The notes under the pieces are model-generated. The model saw only the letters and a list, made by a program, of their open reading frames with translations, was not told the origin of the DNA and ran no database searches. A DNA stretch of 13,797 nt from an uncultured Azospirillum sp. (GTDB lineage: Bacteria; Pseudomonadota; Alphaproteobacteria; RF32; CAG-239). The first letter of the stretch is position 1, and each line of letters opens with the position of its first letter. Below, in pieces: positions 1 through 6,180 of this stretch. Both the position numbers and the translations under genes were made by a program. The stretch spans positions 1-13,797 of the forward strand of contig CABUAP010000018.1 in assembly GCA_902489675.1 (NCBI GenBank), read 5' to 3'.

Positions 1-260
1 AGCACATCGCCGGAAGTCACAAAATCGGTATAATGACGACCGGCAAACATTCCCTTTTTTTCGTAAGAACGAACAGAATCGGCGCTGAAGGAAGTGGTGT
101 TTGAGAGGATGCAGACCCGGCGTCCCTGACATACCGCATTTTCCAATGTTTCCAAGCTGCCGGGATAAAAGTGCCCGCCATCCCAAAAAACGCCGTAAGC
201 ATCGACCAGCAGCACGTCGAATCGATCGGAAATCTCGGCAAAACTTTCATATATCCACAT
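1..260 (-). CDS. HAD superfamily class IIA (NagD-like) phosphatase, 5' part only
   Basis: This is the N-terminal 86 codons of a minus-strand gene that runs off the left edge. It opens with MWIYESFAEI. HAD motif I is at residues 20-28 (VDAYGVFWDG), with nucleophile Asp20, and motif II is LSNTT at 52-56. The pattern of motif I, then a short 'FYPGSLETLE' segment, then SNTT is that of the class IIA (NagD/pyridoxal phosphatase-like) subfamily, cytosolic phosphatases of small phosphorylated metabolites. The second motif I position is Tyr instead of the usual Asp (DAYG rather than DxDG). A hydrophobic residue there is seen in one HAD-IIA subgroup that I recall as common in alphaproteobacteria. The start is the ATG at 258-260, which has a strong GAGGAG ribosome site at 271-276. 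A longer open frame at 17-349 lies in a different frame and is a shadow. Substrate cannot be told because the cap domain is missing. Confidence 0.85.
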   Translation of the reverse strand, partial: MWIYESFAEISDRFDVLLVDAYGVFWDGGHFYPGSLETLENAVCQGRRVCILSNTTSFSADSVRSYEKKGMFAGRHYTDFVTSGDV

Positions 261-290
261 AATGTTCTGTCCTCCTCAAAAAGATGCTTA

Positions 291-319
291 ATTATAAATA
301 AAAAAATCGATAAAAACAA
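291..319 (-). promoter_or_regulatory. sigma70-like promoter of the HAD phosphatase gene
   Basis: On the minus strand a perfect TATAAT -10 (291-296) lies 17 bases from a TTGTTT -35-like hexamer (314-319). Transcription would start near 283, giving a leader of roughly 23 bases that holds the GAGGAG ribosome site. It is divergent from the nuclease operon promoter. Confidence 0.5.
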
Positions 320-354
320 TTTTTTTAAAATTAACTGGATTTTAGACATAGCTA

Positions 355-363
355 TGATATAAT
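355..363 (+). promoter_or_regulatory. extended -10 promoter of the HNH/SUKH/zeta operon
   Basis: TGATATAAT is a perfect extended -10 element (TGn followed by TATAAT). No good -35 is present at 16-18 bases upstream, as is usual for extended -10 promoters. The predicted start near 370 leaves a leader of about 25 bases before the ATG at 395. This supports that ATG over the internal one at 485. Confidence 0.55.
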
Positions 364-394
364 AGACAGAAAATAGACTGATAAAGGCAAAATT

Positions 395-1792
395 ATGGGC
401 AAATTTTCACCAAACAAAGACTATGCCATCCATGTTTCGATACACCGCGATTCTGAGCAACACAAGAAACGCGGTAAGGATCTTATGGCCCGTAAAAATA
501 AAATTTTCGGCAAAAAGAAGGCACCGGAAGAAAAAGAAGTTAAACGCCAGACAGAAAATCAAACGCCTGAAATCAAAAATACCGAAATCAGAGCCACCCC
601 GGCCGCGCCGGTATTGAGCGACAAAGAAGTCGGCGAACGGCTGGAACAGCTGACAGCAGCCTTCCGCGCCACCAACGGGCAAAAGGAAGAAGAAGAACTC
701 CGTGCCTTTGCCGCACGTTATCACCTCAACCTACGGGTGGAAGCTGCTGTTTCCAAGTCCGACAAAAGTGTTATCGCGCGGATGGTTTTTAACGGCGGCG
801 TTGAAAAACCGATGGGAAATTATTCGCCCAAATTTACCGATATTGCCAATTATCCATACAAATATACCGTTAACCCGGGCAAAGCGGAAGATTATGATTT
901 GGAACATTCTACCGTTTGGCAGGCGATGAAAGAAGAACCGCGGCTAGCCGAGATGGAAGGAAAGCTGAAAGCAGCCTTGGCCAAAGCCGGCGTCCCCAAA
1001 GAAATTCTGCCGGAGATGAATATCAACGACTTCAAATACCTGATGTTCAATCATTGTGCCGCACAAAAAGGGTTGGGCTTTGCCAAGCTGTTTCAAGCTA
1101 AAGACGAAAACGGCAATCCGCTGACTTATAAGGACAGAAACGGGAAAGAAGTTCCGGTTTGTACCAGTGCCAAGCAGGAAAATGTTAAACGTTTTATCAA
1201 AGAAAATCCGCAATTTAAAGATATGATGCTGAAAATGCCCGGCATCAATAAGGCTTATGTTGACGCGCTCATCAACAAAATGTCGCAAAGCGGGCTGACC
1301 GATATGTCAAAGGAATTGGAACGGCATCCCGAATGGGCTAACCAACCGGCGCTTGACGTTCACCATATTATCAACATCAAAGACTGCCGTCTGTTTGAAG
1401 CGGAAGGAAAGTCTTATGCCGATGTCAACAGCTATGAAAATATGTGCATTGTCAGTAACGGTACCCTGCTTGATGCTGTTAACCGTTCGCGCGGAATGTC
1501 TGATGCCAATGACAAAACTGCTTCCGTCCACGGCAGCATTCATTCCGCAGATATGGTATTCAAAGACAAAACCGAAAACGGCGATATCCGCCGCACTATG
1601 GTTCGGCTGGAACCTCAGCCCGGCGTTCGCTGTATGCTCGGCTTCAGCGAAGACATGATGATTATTGAAAACACCCGGGAACAGCAAAATGACAACCGCC
1701 AATTGACGACGGAAAATTCCGAAAAACAAATGATAGATCAACAGATGATCATTCAAAACCTTCAAAACAACAGCAGGAGTATGTCGGCATGA
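395..1792 (+). CDS. HNH-motif nuclease-like protein, first gene of a four-gene operon
   Basis: A 465-residue protein whose only recognisable part is an HNH (treble-clef, metal-dependent) nuclease-like core near residues 318-385. It has LDVHHI with His323/His324, then NSYENM with Asn345 and Asn349, then HGSIH with His379 and His383. This order and the H-x3-H ending fit HNH/endonuclease VII-type toxins and homing-type nucleases, which cut DNA or RNA. Residues 1-70 are highly basic and low in complexity (KIFGKKK, EEKEVKR), and residues 80-315 are unassigned. The last 40 residues are rich in Gln and Asn. There is no signal peptide, membrane segment or recognisable secretion/PAAR domain. The chosen ATG has AAAGG upstream. 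ATG485 (AAGGA upstream) is an alternative that would remove 30 residues. The stop overlaps the SUKH-like gene start (ATGA), so the pair is probably co-translated. The nuclease call is by motif only, and the catalytic core could be degenerate. Confidence 0.65.
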   Translation: MGKFSPNKDYAIHVSIHRDSEQHKKRGKDLMARKNKIFGKKKAPEEKEVKRQTENQTPEIKNTEIRATPAAPVLSDKEVGERLEQLTAAFRATNGQKEEEELRAFAARYHLNLRVEAAVSKSDKSVIARMVFNGGVEKPMGNYSPKFTDIANYPYKYTVNPGKAEDYDLEHSTVWQAMKEEPRLAEMEGKLKAALAKAGVPKEILPEMNINDFKYLMFNHCAAQKGLGFAKLFQAKDENGNPLTYKDRNGKEVPVCTSAKQENVKRFIKENPQFKDMMLKMPGINKAYVDALINKMSQSGLTDMSKELERHPEWANQPALDVHHIINIKDCRLFEAEGKSYADVNSYENMCIVSNGTLLDAVNRSRGMSDANDKTASVHGSIHSADMVFKDKTENGDIRRTMVRLEPQPGVRCMLGFSEDMMIIENTREQQNDNRQLTTENSEKQMIDQQMIIQNLQNNSRSMSA

Positions 1793-2205
1793 CAACGGAC
1801 GAACTGATCAACTATTTGAAAGAAAATGAAGAGGTCGGACGCAATCGACCAATCTCCGAAGTTAAAATCGCCATCGGTGTCCTCAAGATGAAAGAGGCCG
1901 GATTTCCCGAACCGGGAACGGAATATTACAAACTGCTGCGCCATTTTAACGGATTGTCCAACAACGGTTGTTTTATGCTGGGTATTAATACCGAAAGCCC
2001 TTTTTTTCCGGATCTTTTGCAATATAACAGCAAGGAAAAAGAAAATATTGCCGCCGGGGAAGTCATTCTCGGTTATAATGAAGCTTTTTGGCTGGTTTAT
2101 AACAGTGAAAATAAAAAATATCGGATTATTGACCCCGATGACAACTCAGAAGAAGGCAGCACGGATCATTTGGCCGATGCCTTGCCCGTAATTTTGCGTA
2201 TTTGA
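1789..2205 (+). CDS. SMI1/KNR4 (SUKH)-like protein, candidate immunity protein
   Basis: A 138-residue acidic cytosolic protein. The stretch 45-56 (EYYKLLRHFNGL), the GINTESPFFPDLL segment (65-77), GYNEAFWLVYN (95-105) and YRIIDPDD (111-118) match the usual progression of SUKH-fold proteins: an N-terminal helix, 'yy.ll...NG', a short turn, then paired beta-strands ending in a helix. SUKH proteins are the commonest immunity proteins beside HNH and other nuclease toxins in polymorphic toxin loci, and they neutralise the cognate toxin by binding it. The gene starts with ATG inside the stop of the HNH gene (4-base overlap) and has AGGAG upstream. The strict coupling with an HNH-type protein is what suggests immunity. 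Some SUKH-like proteins have other roles, so the immunity function is inference. Confidence 0.6.
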   Translation: MTTDELINYLKENEEVGRNRPISEVKIAIGVLKMKEAGFPEPGTEYYKLLRHFNGLSNNGCFMLGINTESPFFPDLLQYNSKEKENIAAGEVILGYNEAFWLVYNSENKKYRIIDPDDNSEEGSTDHLADALPVILRI

Positions 2206-2411
2206 TTAATGAACGGATCAACAACATGATGGAATATATAAAACGAAAACTGTGCAAAATGAACGATCAATCCGACTGGATGGACAAAGTCGGCTATCCG
2301 CGTTATTATGAAGAAAACGGTCTTATAATCAAAGAAACGGAAGACGGGGAAAAGTTGATCGTTACCTTGAACGAAAACCACGAAGAAGTTATTACAGGAA
2401 AAATAAAATGA
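2202..2411 (+). CDS. small hypothetical protein between SUKH-like and zeta-like genes
   Basis: I do not recognise this protein. It has 69 residues if translation begins at TTG 2202, which overlaps the preceding stop by 4 bases (TTGA), or 61 or 60 from the ATGs at 2226/2229. None of these starts has a convincing ribosome site. The N-terminal half is basic and probably helical. The C-terminal half (GLIIKETEDGEKLIVTLNE) alternates like two beta-strands and is acidic. The stop overlaps the zeta-like gene start by 4 bases (ATGA). Small size and position directly before a zeta-toxin-like kinase would suit an antitoxin. It does not look like the three-helix epsilon antitoxin, however, and no DNA-binding motif is visible. 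Function unknown. Confidence 0.6.
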   Translation: MINERINNMMEYIKRKLCKMNDQSDWMDKVGYPRYYEENGLIIKETEDGEKLIVTLNENHEEVITGKIK

Positions 2412-3262
2412 GAAAAAAACACCCTTGGATGGTCATTATCGCCGGACCGAACGGCGCGGGAAAGTCTACCTTTTATGATTTGGTGGTCAAAGATGATCCG
2501 TTGATGAAAAATGCGCCGTTTATCAATTTGGATAACATTGCCAAGGAAATTTCCGAACCTGACGAGAACCCCAACGACAATATGTTAAGCGCGGGAAAAA
2601 TAACCTATGAAGAAGTGGAAAAGCATATTGAAAGCCGCCGCAGTTTTGTTTATGAAACCACATCTTCGGGCAAGGTGCATTTGCGTTTTATGGATGCCGC
2701 GCGCAAACAAGGCTTCAAAATTGCCACTGTTTTTATCGGGCTTTCCAACTCAATGCTTTCCTATTGGCGGGTAAAATCACGCGTTGCCAATGGTGGACAT
2801 GATGTGCCTTTTGAGGATGTTAAACGCAGATACCCCAAAATTATGAAAAATTTTCCCGAGATGCTGAAACGCAGTGACATTGCCGGTGTTTTTGACAATT
2901 CCGGCCCCAAACCGTTTAAGCTGATTTTTTTGATGGATGACAAGGCTTTTCGTATTTTTTACAAATATCCGCGTTGGTTGGAAGAATCGATCAAAGAAAG
3001 AAAAACCAGCAAAGACATGATTATTATGCGCAACGCCTCATCCGTCCACAATTTAAATGATGTGGAATTGCGCGAAGTTTCAGACATGGCGTTAAATGCG
3101 GTTATTTACGGTAAAAACGGTCCGGTTCCCAATATTGCCGGAGCGCCTGACGCCATTCCCGCAGATATAAAAGAACTGGGCAAAGAATCGGCATTTGCAC
3201 CGCAACCGGAAAATTCGGGTATCGGCGAATGGTTAAGAAAAGCCAAAAACAAAGAGCTTTGA
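2408..3262 (+). CDS. zeta-toxin-like P-loop kinase
   Basis: A 284-residue protein with the zeta/PezT-type kinase layout. The Walker A loop is GPNGAGKST at 13-21, followed by a FINLDNIAKEI strand (38-48) with Asp42. FVYETTSSG (80-88) supplies Glu83 and Thr84. Then come RVKSRVANGGHDVP (121-134) and a Lys-Arg-Arg-Tyr-Pro segment near 139-143. Zeta toxins phosphorylate UDP-N-acetylglucosamine, or in related families other substrates, and so block cell-wall synthesis. Relatives of this fold also include housekeeping small-molecule or RNA kinases. The tail after about residue 230 is not part of the kinase fold. An AGGA site precedes the ATG, which overlaps the small gene's stop. As the last gene of the four-gene operon it is followed 20 bases later by a terminator. 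No epsilon-type antitoxin gene is evident, so a toxic role is not proven. Confidence 0.75.
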   Translation: MRKKHPWMVIIAGPNGAGKSTFYDLVVKDDPLMKNAPFINLDNIAKEISEPDENPNDNMLSAGKITYEEVEKHIESRRSFVYETTSSGKVHLRFMDAARKQGFKIATVFIGLSNSMLSYWRVKSRVANGGHDVPFEDVKRRYPKIMKNFPEMLKRSDIAGVFDNSGPKPFKLIFLMDDKAFRIFYKYPRWLEESIKERKTSKDMIIMRNASSVHNLNDVELREVSDMALNAVIYGKNGPVPNIAGAPDAIPADIKELGKESAFAPQPENSGIGEWLRKAKNKEL

Positions 3263-3282
3263 CCCTGTCTTAAAATTTTCTC

Positions 3283-3308
3283 AAGCCCTGTTTGTACCGG
3301 GCTTTTTT
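3283..3308 (+). terminator. intrinsic terminator of the HNH/SUKH/zeta operon
   Basis: A 6-bp stem (AAGCCC at 3283-3288 with GGGCTT at 3299-3304) around a 10-base loop runs straight into a T tract. It lies 20 bases after the zeta-like stop codon. Confidence 0.7.
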
Positions 3309-3380
3309 ATTGGGAAAAAATGAGATGACAATAACGGAAAATAAACTTATCCATTAAGATGAGGGGCGTTGCACGGATTT

Positions 3381-3411
3381 AAAATAAAAGCCCCACATTA
3401 ACAGGGGGCTT
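3381..3411 (-). terminator. intrinsic terminator of the PH-domain gene
   Basis: Read on the minus strand, AAGCCCC (3405-3411) pairs with GGGGCTT (3388-3394) across a 10-base loop and is followed by a T-rich run. It begins 9 bases after the PH-domain gene stop. Together with the plus-strand terminator at 3283 it insulates two convergent units. Confidence 0.75.
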
Positions 3412-3420
3412 CGCAAAAGT

Positions 3421-4032
3421 TTAATAACCACCAAAATTATCCGACGGCGGAGGCGGATAGTTCCCATACTCCTGCTGCTGCTCAAAGCGGCGCTGCTGTT
3501 CATAATAACGCTGTTGGCGCGCTCTGGCCTCCTGTTCGGCAGCAGCCTCGTAGATCGCCGAAATAATAACATCTCGAAACTCACGCGGATGCGCAATATC
3601 CTGAATAATCATACTACTGTCATCATTACCGACCTGTACAATGGCATCCCCGGCACCAAACAAACGCTGAACCAGACTTTGAACAATCTGCACATCGTTA
3701 ATCTTGGCCAAAGGAATATCCTTTTCCTTAATATTGATGATACCGCGGCGGACATAAACCCGCTGGTTGGTTACCGCATAGATCTTCAACTTATTGTCCA
3801 CCCGCTTATATATATAGGGAATGAATAACAAACCGCCGACAAACATCATAATCCCGGCGACCGAATAAATATGCCCGATAAAACGGAAACGCTCCCCTTC
3901 GCCGACACCGCTCCACACGGCCAAAAACATCAAAATCCCGATAGACATCAACAAAGTCGGCAGCACAAACACTTTGTAGCTGAAATGAACTTCGATTTTG
4001 ACATATTCGTTGGGGCGTAATTCTAATGTCAT
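3421..4032 (-). CDS. YdbS-like bacterial PH-domain membrane protein
   Basis: A 203-residue inner-membrane protein. After a short N-terminal strand region (LRPNEYVKIEVHFSYK) it has two hydrophobic segments at roughly residues 20-40 and 52-74. A soluble domain follows: 'KIYAVTNQRVYVRRGIINIK', then 'IPLAKINDVQIVQ' and 'FGAGDAIVQVGND'. These are the strands of the bPH2 (YdbS/YdbT) domain, a pleckstrin-homology-like fold of unknown ligand in bacteria. The tail from about 164 on is helical, rich in Gln, Arg and Glu, and ends in a Pro/Gly-rich stretch. It is monocistronic with its own promoter and terminator, and a good AAGGAG site lies upstream of the ATG. The family's function is poorly defined. 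Links to membrane stress or resistance to secreted toxins have been suggested, but nothing here proves a role. Confidence 0.8.
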   Translation of the reverse strand: MTLELRPNEYVKIEVHFSYKVFVLPTLLMSIGILMFLAVWSGVGEGERFRFIGHIYSVAGIMMFVGGLLFIPYIYKRVDNKLKIYAVTNQRVYVRRGIINIKEKDIPLAKINDVQIVQSLVQRLFGAGDAIVQVGNDDSSMIIQDIAHPREFRDVIISAIYEAAAEQEARARQQRYYEQQRRFEQQQEYGNYPPPPSDNFGGY

Positions 4033-4063
4033 GCTGCGACTCCTTAATAGCTTTATGCTGCCG

Positions 4064-4092
4064 ATTATAGTTTAATTTTTCGCTAAAGACAA
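4064..4092 (-). promoter_or_regulatory. sigma70-like promoter of the PH-domain gene
   Basis: On the minus strand TTGTCT (4087-4092) and a perfect TATAAT (4064-4069) are separated by 17 bases. They are placed correctly for the AAGGAG site and the ATG at 4032. Confidence 0.6.
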
Positions 4093-4172
4093 TACAGATA
4101 TTTTTATTGCAAATTATAAAAAGCAATACTACCTTAATTGATGATTATTATAACTATTTGAAAGGGAAAACG

Positions 4173-5333
4173 ATGACAGCCAAACGTTTTATCTTAAACG
4201 AAACCAGCTACCACGGACAAGGCGCCGTGACTGCAATCATTGATGAAATAAAAAACCGCGGCTTTAGAAAGGCATTGATCGTAACCGATGCCGATCTGGT
4301 TAAATTCGGCGTGGTCAAAAAAGTAACGGATTTGCTTGAGGCCGAAAATTTTGCCTATGACATTTATGACCGGGTAAAAGCAAACCCAAGCGTTGAAGTG
4401 GTCAAAGAAGGAGTGGCGGCTTTTAAGGCTGCCGGCGCAGATTATATGATCGCCATCGGCGGCGGTTCTCCGCAAGATACGGCCAAAGGAATCGGCATTA
4501 TCATCAATAACCCGGAATTTTGCGATGTGATTTCGCTGGAAGGCGTTGCCCCGACCAAAAACAAAAGCGTGCCTGTTATTGCAGTGGCAACCACGGCCGG
4601 AACCGCTGCCGAAACCACCATCAACTATGTAATTACCGATGAAGCCAAACGGCGCAAATTTGTCTGTGTCGATCCGCATGATATTCCGGTTGTTGCCATT
4701 GTCGACCCGGACATGATGGCCTCGATGCCCAAAGGGTTGACCGCCGCAACCGGCATGGACGCGCTCACTCATGCCATTGAGGGCTACACCACTTTGGCCG
4801 CATGGGAGCTTTCCGATACGCTCAACCTTAAAGCAATTGAAATTATTTCCCGATCACTTAGAAAATCGGTTGCCGGCGATGCCGAAGGACGCGAGGGTAT
4901 GGCGCTCGGACAATATATGACCGGGATGGCCTTTTCCAATGTCGGTTTGGGTGTGGTGCACGGCATGGCGCATCCGCTTTCGGCTTTTTATGACACACCG
5001 CACGGGGTGGCCAATGCCGTTTTACTGCCTTATGTTATGGCGTTTAACGCATCTTCAACCGGGGAAAAATTCCGGGAAATTGCCCGTGCAATGGGTGTTC
5101 AGGGCGTGGATGAGATGACACCCGAACAATATCGTCAGGCAGCCGTCGACGCTGTTCGTCAGCTGTCAAAAGATGTGGGGATTCCGCAGACGTTGAAAGA
5201 AATCGGGGTAAAAGAAGAAGATCTTGATGCGCTGGCCGACGCGGCAATGGCCGATGTCTGTACCGGCGGCAATCCGCGCCCCTGCAGCAAAGAGCTGGTG
5301 CTTTCAGTCTATAAAACCGCATTCGGCAAATAA
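4173..5333 (+). CDS. fucO: lactaldehyde reductase / 1,2-propanediol oxidoreductase (iron-containing alcohol dehydrogenase)
   Basis: A 386-residue cytosolic group III (iron-activated) alcohol dehydrogenase. FucO interconverts L- or D-lactaldehyde and 1,2-propanediol with NADH, the redox-balancing end step of fucose and rhamnose fermentation. The whole length is strikingly like E. coli FucO as I remember it, for example RFILNET near the start, GGGSPQD (96-102), VCVDPHDIP and VCTGGNPR near the end. The metal ligands Asp196, His200, His263 and His277 and the nearby His267 are all present at the family positions. The start is the ATG at 4173, preceded by AAAGGGA. The open frame extends back to 4107, but that extension overlaps divergent promoter DNA and has no matching residues. 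No fucose or rhamnose catabolic genes are in the window, so the enzyme may serve other aldehydes. No clear promoter was found, and no terminator lies between it and the sigma-factor module. Confidence 0.9.
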   Translation: MTAKRFILNETSYHGQGAVTAIIDEIKNRGFRKALIVTDADLVKFGVVKKVTDLLEAENFAYDIYDRVKANPSVEVVKEGVAAFKAAGADYMIAIGGGSPQDTAKGIGIIINNPEFCDVISLEGVAPTKNKSVPVIAVATTAGTAAETTINYVITDEAKRRKFVCVDPHDIPVVAIVDPDMMASMPKGLTAATGMDALTHAIEGYTTLAAWELSDTLNLKAIEIISRSLRKSVAGDAEGREGMALGQYMTGMAFSNVGLGVVHGMAHPLSAFYDTPHGVANAVLLPYVMAFNASSTGEKFREIARAMGVQGVDEMTPEQYRQAAVDAVRQLSKDVGIPQTLKEIGVKEEDLDALADAAMADVCTGGNPRPCSKELVLSVYKTAFGK

Positions 5334-5361
5334 AAAAACAAAGCGGCCGGCAAAAAAAAAT

Positions 5362-5386
5362 GAACCTTATCAAAAAGACTGTCGTT
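5362..5386 (+). promoter_or_regulatory. ECF-type promoter candidate upstream of the anti-sigma/sigma/sensor module
   Basis: GAAC (5362-5365) and CGTT (5383-5386) are separated by exactly 17 bases. This matches the GAAC-N16/17-CGTT pattern bound by many ECF sigma factors, best known for EcfG in alphaproteobacteria. It sits 24 bases upstream of the ATG of the first gene in the module. ECF sigma factors usually transcribe their own operon, so autoregulation is plausible. Such short motifs also occur by chance. Confidence 0.45.
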
Positions 5387-5410
5387 TATGAAAGTTGTAT
5401 GGAGGTAAAC

Positions 5411-5683
5411 ATGAGTGATATTTCAACACTGTTGCAGGAAGCAAGGCCGCTTTATTTTGCCCGCAAAAAACGCAATAACCGGATCAAAGCTCTGGCTTGT
5501 ATGCTGGTGCTTGCCGTCGGGCTCAATTTTGCGATACCGCAAAAGAAAATTGTGTACAGCGAATATGGAACAGAACCTTGGCTCAGCTTGCCGGAAAGCC
5601 AGATTTCTTCCCTTGAGCAAGACTCCGTGATTAAGGATATGGGGCTGCCGGTTGATGACTTCGGCCTGCTGATGGTTAGTTAG
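5411..5683 (+). CDS. small single-TM protein, candidate CnrY-like anti-sigma factor
   Basis: A 90-residue protein with a basic cytosolic N-terminus (residues 1-26, including LLQEAR at 7-12 and ARKKRNNR at 17-24), one membrane segment (about 27-43) and a periplasmic tail of about 47 residues. The positive-inside rule puts the N-terminus in the cytosol. It is not a zinc-type (ZAS) anti-sigma factor because there is no HxxxCxxC motif. Size, topology and place beside an ECF sigma gene and a periplasmic LTXXQ-type gene fit the minimal anti-sigma CnrY/NccY. From memory those also start with a short 'WLTHAR'-like helix and end in a hydrophobic 'FGLL' segment; here the end is DFGLLMVS. The start is the ATG at 5411, with a strong GGAGG site. 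An in-frame upstream ATG at 5360 would overlap the promoter candidate. The sigma gene begins on the base after its stop. Anti-sigma activity is inferred. Confidence 0.6.
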   Translation: MSDISTLLQEARPLYFARKKRNNRIKALACMLVLAVGLNFAIPQKKIVYSEYGTEPWLSLPESQISSLEQDSVIKDMGLPVDDFGLLMVS

Positions 5684-6178
5684 ATGAAAGAAGTTATCGC
5701 AGAAAATAAGGGATTGGTGAGAGCGATTATCCGCAAAATTACCGGTTCCTACAACGAAGACATTGAGCAGGAGGTTTTTATCAAAACCTGGCGAAACCTT
5801 GACAGCTATAAAGAAGAAGGAAAATTCAAACAATGGATTGCCACGCTGACCACCAATGCCTGTTTTGATTATTTTAAATCCAAACAGTACCGGCAGCAAA
5901 AGGCGGAAATTTATGATGAAGAAACATTGGAAACAACCGCCGCCGCTCGCTCTCAGGAAGAAATTCTGGATGCTAAAGTGCGCCAGAAGCTGATTTTGAA
6001 AGCAGTGGACGAACTCCCTGCCAAAATGCGGAAGGTAATTATTTTGTTTGAATTTGAGGGGCTAAATCAGGAAGAAATTGCCCATAAAATCGGTGTTCCG
6101 GTCGGAACCGTTAAATCCCGGCTGTTTAATGCCAGACAAATTTTAAGTCAAAAACTCAGTTATTTAAAAGGAGAGTAA
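5684..6178 (+). CDS. ECF-family RNA polymerase sigma factor
   Basis: A 164-residue sigma70 of the extracytoplasmic-function type with only two domains. Sigma2 spans about 5-70, with the core-binding and -10 recognition stretch DIEQEVFIKTWRNLDSY (26-42). Sigma4 spans about 108-160, with DELPAKMRKVI and a helix-turn-helix EEIAHKIGVPVGTVKSRL (130-147) for -35 recognition. The linker (71-100) is acidic and variable. The protein directs RNA polymerase to a small regulon when freed from its anti-sigma factor. Its ATG follows the previous stop with no gap and no clear ribosome site, so translation is probably coupled to the upstream membrane protein. This would keep the two in ratio. The subgroup cannot be set by eye. 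The flanking genes argue for a CnrH-like metal or envelope-stress sigma factor. Confidence 0.9.
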   Translation: MKEVIAENKGLVRAIIRKITGSYNEDIEQEVFIKTWRNLDSYKEEGKFKQWIATLTTNACFDYFKSKQYRQQKAEIYDEETLETTAAARSQEEILDAKVRQKLILKAVDELPAKMRKVIILFEFEGLNQEEIAHKIGVPVGTVKSRLFNARQILSQKLSYLKGE

Positions 6179-6180
6179 AT

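Noticed and set aside
17..349. Minus-strand 110-residue open frame over the left edge
   Set aside because: It is in another frame from the HAD phosphatase, which has clear family motifs, a strong ribosome site and a promoter in the right place. The long frame begins upstream of that promoter.
4106..4127. Short inverted repeat ATTGC...GCAAT upstream of fucO
   Set aside because: Arms of only 5 bp in A/T-rich DNA with no convincing promoter beside them; could be an operator but chance is as likely.
4107..4172. N-terminal extension of the fucO-like frame (22 extra residues)
   Set aside because: The family's conserved N-terminus starts at the ATG at 4173, which has its own AAAGGGA site. The extension lies in A/T-rich intergenic DNA.
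5342..5352. GCGGCCGGC followed by an A tract after fucO, as a possible terminator
   Set aside because: The self-complementary core is too short for a stable hairpin, and the following tract is A-rich, not T-rich, in the plus direction.
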